A stretch of 56,502 nucleotides of DNA from Coemansia sp. RSA 1804 (GCA_027578815.1 JANBTH010000021.1:1-56502), one strand, 5' to 3'; positions 16,711 through 26,001 are shown, counted from the stretch's first letter. The notes: generated by a model not told the origin, from the letters alone. Numbers and translations are program-made.

Positions 16711-19119
16711 CTAGTCGCGGAAGACCGAGAACGACCGCGCAGGCGTGCCGGGGCGCGAGGCGTGGCGCGCACTGAGCGCCATCTGCAGATCGCTCATCTG
16801 CGAATCCAGAACCCCGAACTCGCCCATGTTCTCGGTGCACGCATCCTCGTCGTCGTCATCGACGTCATCGTCGTCGGAGTCGCCGCCGGAGTCGCCGTCG
16901 GACACGCCGCCGCGGCTGCCGGCCGGCGTCGCCGGGAACCGCGGCGTGATGGCGCCCAGGTCGCGCGCAGCCATCGAGAGCCGCTTGCGCACGGGCGTCA
17001 GCACGCCGAGCCGCCGAGCCGAGCCGGCACCGGCGCCAACATCGTCGTCTTCGTCGTCGTTGCTGGCAGCGTTGACAGAGCGGCTCGGCGCGCCGACGGA
17101 GGAGAGCCCCGTGAAGCCCGACATGCGCGTCAGCTCGGCGCCGGTGGCGGACAGTCCGGTGCGCGTGTGCGTGTGCGCCGGAGTCGAGTGGCGCGGCCGA
17201 GGCGCCGGCGGAATCGGCGGAAAGGCGGCATCCAGCGAGGAGCCGCCATCGCCGGCGCTGGCCGCCCACGACTCGGGCGGCGCATTCTCGTCCAGAAACG
17301 CAGCGAACCGCGCCGCCGGCCTGGCTGACGCCGGAATGGCCGCCCGGGCAGGCGCGCCGCGCGGGACGACGTTGGGCGTCACGGGGCCCATCGTGAACTG
17401 GTAGTCGTCGTCGCCACGACGGCCGCAGCCGGCATCCGTGTCCGCATCGGGCGCCGCGTCCGCATCCGCATCCGTGTCCGTGTCCGTCTCGGCGTCGTTC
17501 CAGATGCCGAGCATCGCCTTCTGCGCGACGCGCGTGTTGATGGTCGGCGAGCTGGCCCCGACGCCGCTCGAGCGCCAGCCGCGCCGCGCAGACGCTGACA
17601 CCGACTCGTCGGCAATGCCGCCGTCATCGTCATCGCTGTCGCCAGCAGCTTCCGCCGGATCAAATCTGTACTGCGGCAACCTGGCCCGCGCCTCCTCAGC
17701 GCTTTGCGGCACGTCGTCGCCGCCGGGAAAGAGCAGCTCCGCCGGCATAACCATGCGCTCGGCTGGGCGCGCCCTGGCCTTCTCCTTCACTCGCTCCGAC
17801 GCATCCGGCGCTGCGTGGGAGCCTTCGCCGTCGCGGAACACCGCAAACTTCTCGACCGTCGGCGTCCCGTGCGGTGCAGTTGCTGCCACGCGCCGCTGCG
17901 CCAGCGTCTGGCCGCGCCAGCTGCTTGCCTCGGCGATGTTCTCCTTGCGGCGGCCCTCGTCCGATCCGATGTCGCCCCACGGCGCCGGCGCAGTTGGTTC
18001 CGCTCCGGCGCGCTCTCCGCCGCCGTCGGAGTACACCGATATCCGCGCATTCGCAAGCCCGGCGCCGTCGCCGCCGGAAACCCCGCCAGAAACTCCGCGC
18101 TGCGACGCCGGCAGCGTGTTGGCTGCAGCCGACCGCGTCGACCGCGCACTGCGCTTCGTGCCAAGAACAGTGCGGCGCGCACCCGGCGCAACGTTTTCCC
18201 CTGCGCTGCTGCTGCTGCTGCTATTCTCGCGCCGCTCGTTCGCATTCGACTCGGCATCCGCATCCGCATCGACGGCGCGCACGGTCTGCGCAACAACGCG
18301 CCGCTGGAAGTCGCTGTATCTGCGCTGCAGGCGGGCAAGCGGCTGCGCCCTGCGCGCCACGCCCACGCGGTATATCTCGTCGGCCTTGCGCGTCATCCCC
18401 GTCGACTCCAGCAGGCGCGCGTACTCCTCGTACGTAATCGCCAGCGAGTCGCCGATCCTGTTGGCCAGCAGGTACTGGAACACCGCCTCCTGGCCGCTGT
18501 TGATGATGCCGATGTACCAGATCCACATCTTCACGAACCGCGCGTCGTTGCGGTACCGCTCGTCGTCGTTGAACAGCCGCAGTGGCCGCTCCACTAATTT
18601 GATCACCGCCTGATTCCCGCTGGCCTGCGGAAACACCTCGAAGATCCACTGCACGTATCGGTAGTGCACGTCGAGCGGGTCGTCGGTTTCCGCCGGATCC
18701 TGCGCCGCTATCTCCGCCTGGAACTGCGCGTTCTGCGTCTGCAGATGCCCCGCCACCTGTATCGCCCCCTGGCCACTGCTATTGCTGCTGCTATCTGCTC
18801 TGCCCTCCGCATTGCCGCGCATGCTTGGCTCTGCGCTTCCTTGCGCCCCCAATTCGAAGGACCGTCGCCCGTCTGCCTGCCGACTGCTCTGCTGCGAGGC
18901 AATTCCACCCGCCGTGTCTGCTTTGCCGTACAGCTGCGACAGAACTGCCGCTGACCGCCCACGCGCTACGGGCTGGATGTTTTCCTTCTGGTGCTCAAAG
19001 TCGCTAAAATCCACTATTTTTCCCGCTTGGTCGCCGAGTTCTGCCATTCGAACGCCTGCTGCTCCTCTTCCTCCCTCTTCTCCTCTAGTCTTTGTTGTAC
19101 AATGCGGCGTGTTTGCCAT
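16711..19119 (-). CDS. Spindle checkpoint protein MAD3 (BUBR1-like, no kinase)
   Basis: An 802-residue mitotic checkpoint complex subunit that inhibits APC/C-Cdc20. In order: KEN box 1 (HQKENIQP, 45-47); the Mad3/Bub1 TPR region (about 147-275: DPLDVHYRYVQW, YRNDARFVKMWIWY, YEEYARLLEST); ABBA-like ISVYSD (360-365); KEN box 2 (RKENIAE, 392-394) followed by SSWRGQTL; an ABBA motif FAVFRD (425-430); a GLEBS-like Bub3-binding segment LLFPGGDDVPQSAEEARAR (462-480); a third partial motif FAAFLD (605-610); and FSVFRD as the last six residues (797-802). There is no kinase domain, so this is the MAD3-type product rather than BUB1. KEN/ABBA/GLEBS roles are established for the family; the assignments here are from motif reading. 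The long C-terminal half is acidic and disordered. Confidence 0.92.
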   Translation of the reverse strand: MANTPHCTTKTRGEEGGRGAAGVRMAELGDQAGKIVDFSDFEHQKENIQPVARGRSAAVLSQLYGKADTAGGIASQQSSRQADGRRSFELGAQGSAEPSMRGNAEGRADSSSNSSGQGAIQVAGHLQTQNAQFQAEIAAQDPAETDDPLDVHYRYVQWIFEVFPQASGNQAVIKLVERPLRLFNDDERYRNDARFVKMWIWYIGIINSGQEAVFQYLLANRIGDSLAITYEEYARLLESTGMTRKADEIYRVGVARRAQPLARLQRRYSDFQRRVVAQTVRAVDADADAESNANERRENSSSSSSAGENVAPGARRTVLGTKRSARSTRSAAANTLPASQRGVSGGVSGGDGAGLANARISVYSDGGGERAGAEPTAPAPWGDIGSDEGRRKENIAEASSWRGQTLAQRRVAATAPHGTPTVEKFAVFRDGEGSHAAPDASERVKEKARARPAERMVMPAELLFPGGDDVPQSAEEARARLPQYRFDPAEAAGDSDDDDGGIADESVSASARRGWRSSGVGASSPTINTRVAQKAMLGIWNDAETDTDTDADADAAPDADTDAGCGRRGDDDYQFTMGPVTPNVVPRGAPARAAIPASARPAARFAAFLDENAPPESWAASAGDGGSSLDAAFPPIPPAPRPRHSTPAHTHTRTGLSATGAELTRMSGFTGLSSVGAPSRSVNAASNDDEDDDVGAGAGSARRLGVLTPVRKRLSMAARDLGAITPRFPATPAGSRGGVSDGDSGGDSDDDDVDDDDEDACTENMGEFGVLDSQMSDLQMALSARHASRPGTPARSFSVFRD

Positions 19120-19695
19120 ATAAATATAAAAAGGAAATCAATTCAGATTGGTATGCGCTTTAATTTCCCAGACAAGAAATGAAAACAAACTGTCAATAAT
19201 AATAAACGCTAAATTGTTGGAAAGCAGGACAAGTGCAGTAAACAGCATCAACAACAAATATGCGTAAGTGCAAAAAAAAAGAAAGCAGCGCCCCATTGCA
19301 TGTTTACATTAAGCTCGTGATCTGATCAAAAAGATTATCTCTTGTCTGCATTTACAGATAACGAAATTGTAGCATGTGAACAAAGTCTAGTCTGACTCGT
19401 ATCCGGTAATTAATGTTGGGCAAACCCTACATCACTAACACAACACTAAAGTAAGGAACAAAGACTACAGTCGGATAATGGTGGACTCAACATGGAAACC
19501 GTCGGAATAAAATTTTCATACTAAAGTAGAAAAAAAACTAAAGGAATTAAGCCATCTACGACATATAAATTGATTCGAAAATCCTCCCCCTCCATTATTT
19601 CTTTCAATTATTTCATTCACAGATTCATCCATTCCCGCATTTGCCAATTGATTGATTTTCAAAACAGAACTCTTCTTGACAAATATTACATTAAA
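19120..19695. other. Intergenic region MAD3 / MPDT1
   Basis: 576 bases between divergent starts. It is AT-rich and contains the TATA box and leader of the first MPDT gene (listed separately). No other feature is recognised; the MAD3 side has no clear TATA. Confidence 0.55.
19564..19570 (+). promoter_or_regulatory. TATA box of MPDT1
   Basis: TATAAAT lies 132 bases upstream of the ATG. Downstream are CATTTGCCA (19638-19646) and AAAACAG (19661-19667), the latter ending exactly 28 bases before the ATG. The same ordered words occur at the second MPDT gene with nearly identical spacing. Confidence 0.55.
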
Positions 19696-19938
19696 ATGCC
19701 TGATACTAAAGCCAGTGGTAAAAATGTAGGCAACACAGGTGGAGCTACCACTAGAAATACTGCTACTTCAAAAACAGCTGCTACCACTAGAAGTACAGCT
19801 ACTTCCACTACTGCTGTTCAACCGTTATGGGGAAAAAAGCCAACAGGAAAAATTAACCCTACTTCTATGCGGACAAAAGGCAGGAATCCAGCTGTTGGTA
19901 CTTCAAATCCTCAAGCCCATAGTAAACCAAAGATTTAA
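19696..19938 (+). CDS. MPDT1: basic Thr/Ser-rich disordered micro-peptide (80 aa)
   Basis: 80 residues starting MPDTKASGKN, rich in Thr, Ala, Lys and Arg with short TT[RS][NS]TAT-like repeats (about 18-43), then WGKKPTGK and a basic tail. No signal peptide, membrane segment or cysteine is present. It uses AT-rich codons, unlike the GC-rich genes on both sides. It shares its first four residues, TATA-to-ATG layout and leader words with the frame at 20570-20683, which supports it as a real gene with a tandem paralogue. Function unknown. It could bind nucleic acid or another acidic partner given its charge, but that is speculation. Confidence 0.5.
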   Translation: MPDTKASGKNVGNTGGATTRNTATSKTAATTRSTATSTTAVQPLWGKKPTGKINPTSMRTKGRNPAVGTSNPQAHSKPKI

Positions 19939-20569
19939 GGATTTTCATCCAAGAAAAGCAAATTACATAGAATATGTAAAGAACTGTGATTAGCAACTGG
20001 CGTTTATATATTATAAAACCCTAGCAATATAAACACATGCAAATACAAGCTAGATAATAACACCATCACATTTATCAGTAGCATGATATACCTTGGTATC
20101 TACTTTTATGATAGCACAGACTTATAAGCCTAGTTTTTAATATATTTGCATTGTGCCAGAAACTGTTTGACCAATATTTTAATTTACATCCAGTCAAGAA
20201 AATTAATTTTTAGTTGGTATACAAAGATAGAATTTGTTGAAAAAAATTTATCCCACATGATTCAATTACAAAAATGGAAATGCATGACTAATGTTTAATT
20301 TAACATGTATTTGGGAATATCTGCTTGATGAGCAGAAGGTAAATATAAAATATATTAAACAGTACAGAAATAAAGTAATTAAAATTTTAATAAATCCAAT
20401 AATATAATTCTACCATGGTGAAATAAATTTAATGCGGCAATGGAGAATATATAAAATGATAGATGCATTCCTTTGCCACTTCTTTTGTTTTTCTTCCAAA
20501 ACTATTAATTTTCTCACATTTGCCATTCAATTTTTAAACAGTACAACATATTACAGATAACCGATTAGA
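19939..20569. other. Spacer between MPDT1 and MPDT2
   Basis: 631 AT-rich bases holding the 3' end of MPDT1 and the promoter of MPDT2. No other frame of interest. The TATA box, CATTTGCCA and AAACAG words near its right end are listed with MPDT2. Confidence 0.5.
20448..20456 (+). promoter_or_regulatory. TATA box of MPDT2
   Basis: TATATAAAA lies 122 bases upstream of the ATG. CATTTGCCA (20517-20525) and TTAAACAG (ending 20541) follow; the gap from AAACAG to ATG is 28 bases, the same as in MPDT1. Confidence 0.55.
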
Positions 20570-20683
20570 ATGCCTGACACTGGAACAAATAACAAAGCTA
20601 AACCTGAAAAGAGTGTTCCAATTCAGTTGCCTAATGGCAATATTGTGAATCCAAAAGACCCACTAGATGAAAAGAAAAAGTAA
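20570..20683 (+). CDS. MPDT2: lysine-rich micro-peptide (37 aa)
   Basis: A 37-codon frame starting MPDTGTNNKAK and ending PKDPLDEKKK, mostly charged and polar. It is too short for automatic gene calling but shares the MPDT start and the ordered promoter/leader words with the 80-aa frame 874 bases upstream. An AATAAA-like signal follows near 20743. No domain, signal peptide or cysteine. It is probably a shortened or diverged tandem copy; function unknown. Confidence 0.4.
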   Translation: MPDTGTNNKAKPEKSVPIQLPNGNIVNPKDPLDEKKK

Positions 20684-22319
20684 AACACGTAGACCTGAAA
20701 AAGTATTGATAAAGTTATACCATCCCATACACCTGCAAAAGAATAAATTCAATTTACTGAATGAGATTTCTGCCTTTTCTTTGTTCTACTCGCAAACTAA
20801 GGTAAAAACATAGAGCCCAATTCAAAGGTAATTGCAGAAATTTATTTATTTTCTTTTTTATTTTTCTTTAGCAGCTTTGTAACAATTTTGTTACTAATTA
20901 GCAATACATTTAAACATTAGTTAGGCCCCTATCAAACTAGTTAAAAGTGTAAACGTTTTATAAAAACTAAGCCTACAGAATTCAATAAGAACCATCTTTA
21001 AACACAACCTTTATTTTATATTTTAATGAAATAGAATACTTTGTTATAACCTATTTACATTACTTCTCTACAAAAAAGAAAGGCAGCGTCTAATTTTGTG
21101 GCTAATCAAGTGATCAAGTTTAACTTGTGCACAGATATAGAAATTGTTCAAGTGAGCTTGTCCGTTACATTCAGAAAAGGAAATTGTAGAGTGTGACCAC
21201 CGCTCAATGCTGCTGGTATTAAAGAGGGGTAATCAGCAATACCTATCTCCTTTTTTAGCATTTTCTTTTGCTTTACTAGGCTATATTTTATATAAACAAT
21301 AATAGATAAAGCATTGTGGCCTTCATCACTAATTGTTAAACATTTTAGAGACGTGAAACTATTATGACGGCGTTAAAATTAATATTGATATAGCCATCTG
21401 CAATTGCTGACTGCTTTCAATAAAAAATGTTTCTGATTATTATACGTATTCAATTATTAGGTAAATATGACATTACTATGACGTACTGAATAATTTACCT
21501 GTTGCTTCTTAGTTTAATTAGGATACAGTTTTTTCAACTAGAGGTTTCATAAATAAATACACGTATGCATATCTAAAGCTAATAAAAAGGTGCAAATGGC
21601 GACCATGATGTCAGCAGTCTAGTAGAAAAAATATTTCATTCTTAACCAAAAAAAATAATTATTATATATTGCACTTTGCGGGATGATGGATGGAACATGT
21701 AAATGAAGATAAATTTTGTTTCCCTCTTAGATGTAAGCTCCAAATATTAACCATCTCATTTTTGTATTCAATTTGGCAAACAAATACTTTAAGATTTATA
21801 ATGAGTACTACTTATGTTATTATACTTCTTTACAAGGCAGGTAGTTCCAGTTTAGTTTTCTGGACTGTAACCGTTCCAGCACGTTCAACAGGAAGTGAGA
21901 TAGATTATTCAAAAAGCCAAATGGAAATACCATGGTAGTACAATTCAGTCAATAAGCTCAATTAGCACAATCAATAAAGCAGGCAACAATAACGCCTTCA
22001 ATACGGAATTCAGTGAGAAGGCAACCCTTTACATTTGGTAAATGTAGGTGACCATTATGTTTAAGGATTTGTGGATACCAAATTTTTATCTTTTAAGGGC
22101 TATCATTCATATTTTAAGATTAGTAGATCAACCGTCTATCTTTCTTAATAGCACGTGAGCTAACGAGCTCCCATTGTTTTTAATGATTTAAGGAAAGCAA
22201 TTGGGCAACAACCAACCTTGTTTTTCGTCGTCCTTTAAACGCTATGTTAAGTTTCCGTTGCTTACTTTTATTTTTATTTTCAAAGTAAATAAAAAGGCAA
22301 AAAGCCGCAAGAGAGAGAC
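20684..22319. other. AT-rich gene desert
   Basis: About 1.6 kb of very AT-rich DNA. An 82-codon frame at 21690-21938 has no homology that I recognise and no GC-rich codon signature; I do not call it. The last 200 bases carry CACGTG (22152-22157), a possible bHLH site 163 bases before the Nudix ATG. No transposon ends, LTR or tRNA are visible. Confidence 0.5.
22152..22157. promoter_or_regulatory. CACGTG E-box upstream of the Nudix gene
   Basis: GCACGTGAG lies 163 bases before the Nudix ATG, in an AT-rich spacer where a GC-containing hexamer is less expected by chance. CACGTG is the bHLH core (Pho4/Cbf1 type). Function not shown. Confidence 0.3.
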
Positions 22320-22868
22320 ATGTCACAAAAGTACTTTACGCTAATTATTCCGTTTTCCCACACCAATGACCAGGTGCTACTGGGACTGAAGAAACGAGGG
22401 ACAGGCACGGGACTATGGAACGGATTCGGGGGCAAGCTAGAAAAGGGCGAAAGCATCGATGAGTGCGCGGTCCGCGAATTGCGCGAGGAAAGTGGAGTAG
22501 CTGCAGTTGATATGACATATGTTGGTGTTCTGTACATGAACTGCACGGATGGAGTAGGCGACACCATGATATTCGTGTACAAGTGCAAGTGTGGTGGAAC
22601 GATAGTGGAGTCTGACGAAATGCGGCCAAAGTGGTTTGGTGTTGACGGGATCCCGTACAGCGAGATGTACGAGGAGGCGGTTCTGTGGTGGCCTGTTTTG
22701 CTGGACAACGAGGATCCGAGGTTTGTAGCGTCGTTCATGTTTGACGGAGACGACTTAATTAGCCACGAGATCAAGAGAGGAGACAAGGACAATGCGGAAG
22801 TAAGCAATTTGCTGGCTGATGCACAGAGCGAAGCAACAACAGCAGCAGCAGCTACAGATGCTGGTTAG
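22320..22868 (+). CDS. MTH1-type Nudix hydrolase (oxidised purine dNTPase)
   Basis: 182 residues. A complete Nudix box spans 38-60 (G..5..E..7..REUxEExGU: GKLEKGES, then RELREESGV). VESDEMRPKWF and IPYSEMYEEAVLWWPVLL closely follow the MTH1/NUDT1 family, whose members hydrolyse 8-oxo-dGTP and 2-hydroxy-dATP to clean the nucleotide pool. After the fold (to about 160) there is a short Ala/Thr tail coded by a CAG repeat. No presequence, so cytosolic or nuclear. Its TAG stop overlaps the TAA stop of the convergent alkaline phosphatase gene in the tetramer TTAG. Confidence 0.92.
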   Translation: MSQKYFTLIIPFSHTNDQVLLGLKKRGTGTGLWNGFGGKLEKGESIDECAVRELREESGVAAVDMTYVGVLYMNCTDGVGDTMIFVYKCKCGGTIVESDEMRPKWFGVDGIPYSEMYEEAVLWWPVLLDNEDPRFVASFMFDGDDLISHEIKRGDKDNAEVSNLLADAQSEATTAAAATDAG

Positions 22869-24589
22869 TTGTGGTCTGCGTACGGTTTGTTAGCGGAAGC
22901 GGAGGCAAGAGTAGTATTAGGGCGCCGTTTGGCCAGCGCAAGTGTAGACGGCCGGCGGACCACGGCCTTTGTAGCATCCTCTAGACTGACATTCAGGTAT
23001 GCAGCCAGCGCACGGCCCACCTGCGTGTTATCCATGTTACCGCGGAACATGCGCAGTGCATCCTGCTGCAGCTGGCTGCCATTGCTGCTGCCGTAGGCAT
23101 AGAGCCCCACGTCAGCGCCAGTGTGACCGCCGGTCGACCACCCGATATGCGCCCTTTTCGACACGACTCCGCCAACGGTCCGTTTGCACCGCTTGGAGTC
23201 CATTCCAGCGGCACCAACAACAGTGTCAACCTCGGCGTCCGTTGCGTTTCGGATACCAAGGTGTTTGGGGAGCACGGTCTCCGCGACGTAATCGTCAACT
23301 GACTGATCCCCGTCATCGTCACTCATTGCGCGCAGCCGGGCGCACACGGATTCGGCTGATCTGGCAACGGGATCAAGCACCTGCGGATTCCACAGGTACT
23401 CGGGATCAACGCCCAGCGCCATGCCGCCGGTTTCGTGGTCGGATGTGCTGACCAGGAGCGTGTCCGGGTGGTCGTCAACAAAGCTGCGGACCGCGTCAAC
23501 TGTGCGCCAGTACTCGAGGATGTCGCGGAGATGCGCGGCCGGATCGTTGTCGTGGCCGGCCATGTCGATTCTGGCGCCCTCGATCATAAGGAAGAAGCCA
23601 CTGCTACTGCTGCTATTGTTGTTGGCTGTCGTTGTAGCGTTGTGGAGTATCTGCAGCGCGCTTGTTGTCATCTCCAGAAGCGACGGCTGCGCTGTGCGCG
23701 CCCGGTCTATCTCGTAGGCCATGTGGCCGGGCGCAAACAGGCCGAGCAGCGGGAGCTTCCGCGAAGCAGCGGTCACTAGGGCATCGAGTTCCTGCTTCTG
23801 CGTGATAGTGGTGACGCCGCTCTGCCGGGCGGCCTGCCAGAGATCGAGCGAATCCGCCCGACAACTCTGGTTCTTCTCTGAGTTGGACCCGTTGGGAACA
23901 AAGTGGCAGAGCCCGCCGCCAAGCATCAAGTCGACGGCCGGCACCACAGTACTTGCTGCTGCTGCTGTTTTGTTGTTGTTGTTGGCGGATGGCGCGAATT
24001 GCAGCAGCTGCTGCGCAATAAGGTCCTCCATATCGCGGTCCACCACGTGCGCGGCAAAAGCAGCAGGCGTCGCATGCGTGATCCGGGCAGTCGTCACCAG
24101 GCCAGTCAGGTAGCCGCGCAGCCTGGCAGCCTCCAGCACCGTTCCGCACGGCCTCCCGCCCTCGTCGACGCCAATTGCGCCGTTGTAGGTCTTCTGCGCA
24201 CACGAGTACGCCGTGGCGCCGGCTGCCGAATCCGTCACCCACGTGTCCGACGAGCGAGTGCGCACGGACCCGACTAGCAGCGAGTCGAGCGCGTTGGTCC
24301 ACTGGCTGTATCCATCTTGCTTCTGATTCTGCTGATTCTGCTGCTGCTGCTGCACGAATCCACGTGCCATGGCTTCGGATGTCTGGCCGAATCCGTCGGA
24401 TATCATGAAGATCAGGTTGCGTTTGGGTTGCAGGTGGCCCTGCGTGGCGCCTGCTGCTGCTGCTGCTGCTGCTTCTGCTTCTGCAGGGGCAGCAAGGGCC
24501 AGCTCGTGATTACCGCCTAGTGCTAGCAGCAGCACAAGGATGCCGCTGGCAGCGGTGGGAAAGCGGCAGCGGTGGTGGATATATTTCAT
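22865..24589 (-). CDS. Alkaline phosphatase (PHO8-like, secreted or vacuolar)
   Basis: 574 residues. An N-terminal hydrophobic segment (about 14-34) acts as signal peptide or anchor. Metal and catalytic motifs are complete: FMISDGFGQ (Asp65), the nucleophile loop VTDSAAGATAYS (Ser121), EGARIDMAGHDNDP, STSDHETGGM and GWSTGGHTGADV. These give a Zn/Mg-dependent phosphomonoesterase. There are polyQ and polyN runs and several N-glycosylation sequons. The C-terminus is hydrophilic. The 3' end overlaps the Nudix gene by 4 bases on opposite strands. A CACGTGGG site and a CRE lie in the upstream spacer, which could link it to phosphate control as in yeast, though both are far from the start. Confidence 0.93.
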   Translation of the reverse strand: MKYIHHRCRFPTAASGILVLLLALGGNHELALAAPAEAEAAAAAAAGATQGHLQPKRNLIFMISDGFGQTSEAMARGFVQQQQQNQQNQKQDGYSQWTNALDSLLVGSVRTRSSDTWVTDSAAGATAYSCAQKTYNGAIGVDEGGRPCGTVLEAARLRGYLTGLVTTARITHATPAAFAAHVVDRDMEDLIAQQLLQFAPSANNNNKTAAAASTVVPAVDLMLGGGLCHFVPNGSNSEKNQSCRADSLDLWQAARQSGVTTITQKQELDALVTAASRKLPLLGLFAPGHMAYEIDRARTAQPSLLEMTTSALQILHNATTTANNNSSSSSGFFLMIEGARIDMAGHDNDPAAHLRDILEYWRTVDAVRSFVDDHPDTLLVSTSDHETGGMALGVDPEYLWNPQVLDPVARSAESVCARLRAMSDDDGDQSVDDYVAETVLPKHLGIRNATDAEVDTVVGAAGMDSKRCKRTVGGVVSKRAHIGWSTGGHTGADVGLYAYGSSNGSQLQQDALRMFRGNMDNTQVGRALAAYLNVSLEDATKAVVRRPSTLALAKRRPNTTLASASANKPYADHN

Positions 24590-25156
24590 ATTGAGTGTTT
24601 ACTTTTTTGTTGTTGTTGTTAATAAGCTATCAGAAGGGGTGGAAAATGGAGGCGAGGAAGAGAGATACTCAATAGCTGAATCGGGAGCCAGAATCCCTAA
24701 GGATATTCTTCATTGCTTACTGTATTTTGCAGGATAAAAAAGGAGAGAGAGAGAAAAAAGATAGGAAGATATCATCTTGTTTTGAATAGCAGTATTTTTC
24801 TTTTCTCTAATCTCTTGTTTTACTATCGTGCAATGTGGCTTGGAATCCATTACAACGTCATAGAGAGGTATGATAAAACAGACCAGACATTTCCACAAAT
24901 GCGTGTTTTTGCGCCAACGGCTGGTATGTGCAAAAGTGGTCTGTGTACATGTCGATGTGGGGAAAATAAAAGTTTAAAAAGCCTTTTAAGAATACTACCA
25001 AGGCAATTACCATTAGTCAGTCTGCCATTTGAACTCGTATCCCAGGATACTGGGATAAGGAGAGAGAGGAGGGGGGAGCTGTTTTTCCCACTGAGTCAAA
25101 AGTGTTTCAAATGATAAAGACAAACGGGAATAGAATGGTTGACGATGCAAGGCGCA

Positions 25157-25174
25157 AGTGACGTCAAGCGTCAC
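25157..25174. promoter_or_regulatory. CRE (TGACGTCA) with adjacent inverted half-site
   Basis: AGTGACGTCAAGCGTCAC contains the full ATF/CREB palindrome TGACGTCA at 25159-25166, followed two bases later by another CGTCAC. GTGACG and CGTCAC form a second inverted pair spaced by five bases. A bZIP dimer site is the simplest reading. Confidence 0.45.
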
Positions 25175-25437
25175 ATTCTCCTCTCCTCCGTTTGCAGAAG
25201 AAAAAAAACAAAGCGAGAAACGTTCCCTGTCCAATATGTCCATGTTAATTTACGACGATGTTTCTTTTCTAGACAAAAGTGCCATGTGATGTAACGAGCA
25301 ACTGCATAATGATAATGAGAATAGAGTTAACCCAAGGTTCCTGGAAAACAGCAAAGCCCCCCCCCCAAGCGGCAGCGGCAAGTGGAAAATGAAATAAAAA
25401 CGTACTTGCGTATTTCGGCAATGAACAAAGAGAATGG

Positions 25438-25445
25438 CACGTGGG
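25438..25445. promoter_or_regulatory. CACGTGGG E-box (Pho4-type core)
   Basis: GCACGTGGG matches the high-affinity Pho4 core known from yeast PHO promoters. It sits 849 bases upstream of the alkaline phosphatase start and 222 bases before the 113-aa gene. Its target is not determined. Confidence 0.35.
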
Positions 25446-25659
25446 CAGATAGAGAAGGAGAACGGAGAGCGGAATAGGTGTGTGTGCAAAAAAGTGAATA
25501 GAGCTGGAATGAAACGATAAATGTATAATATAATACGCCGGCATCCACCCTTCCTCTTTTCCCTCCTGGGTTCATAACACATACACCACATATACAACCT
25601 ACACACACCTACATTTCAAGAATACCAGCACTTTATAGATTACCAATAAAAACTACACA

Positions 25660-26001
25660 ATGTCGCCAGTAGCGCTAGATGCAAATACCACTCCTTCTTC
25701 GTCGCCACCGGCTTATGATGGGAGGCCCCGCCAATACAGCCGCGGATTCGTACGAAGGGGCGCGGGCGCAGTAAGCGAGTTGCTGCAGAGGTCGCCGTTC
25801 TACACGGACGACTGCGACCTGTATCCGCAGCGCATGCGCGAGGTGATGAACCAGCGAGACACGACGGTCATCCAGCAGCCAAGAACACAGCAGCAGCAGC
25901 AGCAGCAGCAGAATGAGCGCCCGGTGGTGGTTCCTGCAATGGACTTGCAGAGTATCCTGGAGATATACCCAGGCATTGCGCGACTTGTCCAGCAGCAGTG
26001 A
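25660..26001 (+). CDS. Hypothetical 113-aa protein with polyQ run
   Basis: 113 residues, GC-rich codons like the housekeeping genes. An N-terminal Ser/Pro-rich part is followed by a basic segment (RPRQYSRGFVRRGAGAV), then SELLQRSPFYTDDCDLYPQRM, a polyQ run coded by (CAG)8, and a C-terminal hydrophobic-amphipathic end (MDLQSILEIYPGIARLV). No signal peptide or recognised domain. The two predicted helices around the polyQ could be short interaction motifs. Real-gene status rests on codon usage and ATG context only. Confidence 0.55.
   Translation: MSPVALDANTTPSSSPPAYDGRPRQYSRGFVRRGAGAVSELLQRSPFYTDDCDLYPQRMREVMNQRDTTVIQQPRTQQQQQQQQNERPVVVPAMDLQSILEIYPGIARLVQQQ

Larger units (their letters stand above)
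24590..25659. other. Divergent promoter region, alkaline phosphatase / 113-aa protein
   Basis: 1.07 kb without a supported gene. Several frames of 76-133 codons on both strands are unrelated to known proteins and lack coding signature. It contains a CRE-like element (25157-25174), CACGTGGG (25438-25445) and a run of ten C (25357-25366). The 113-aa gene is preceded by a CA/TA-rich leader. Confidence 0.55.

Noticed and set aside
21690..21938. 82-codon ATG frame in the AT-rich desert.
   Set aside because: No recognisable domain, no promoter words like those of MPDT genes, and composition typical of the spacer.
24713..25114. 133-codon frame between alkaline phosphatase and the 113-aa gene.
   Set aside because: No domain, starts inside an A/G-rich tract, and composition does not match the coding genes nearby.
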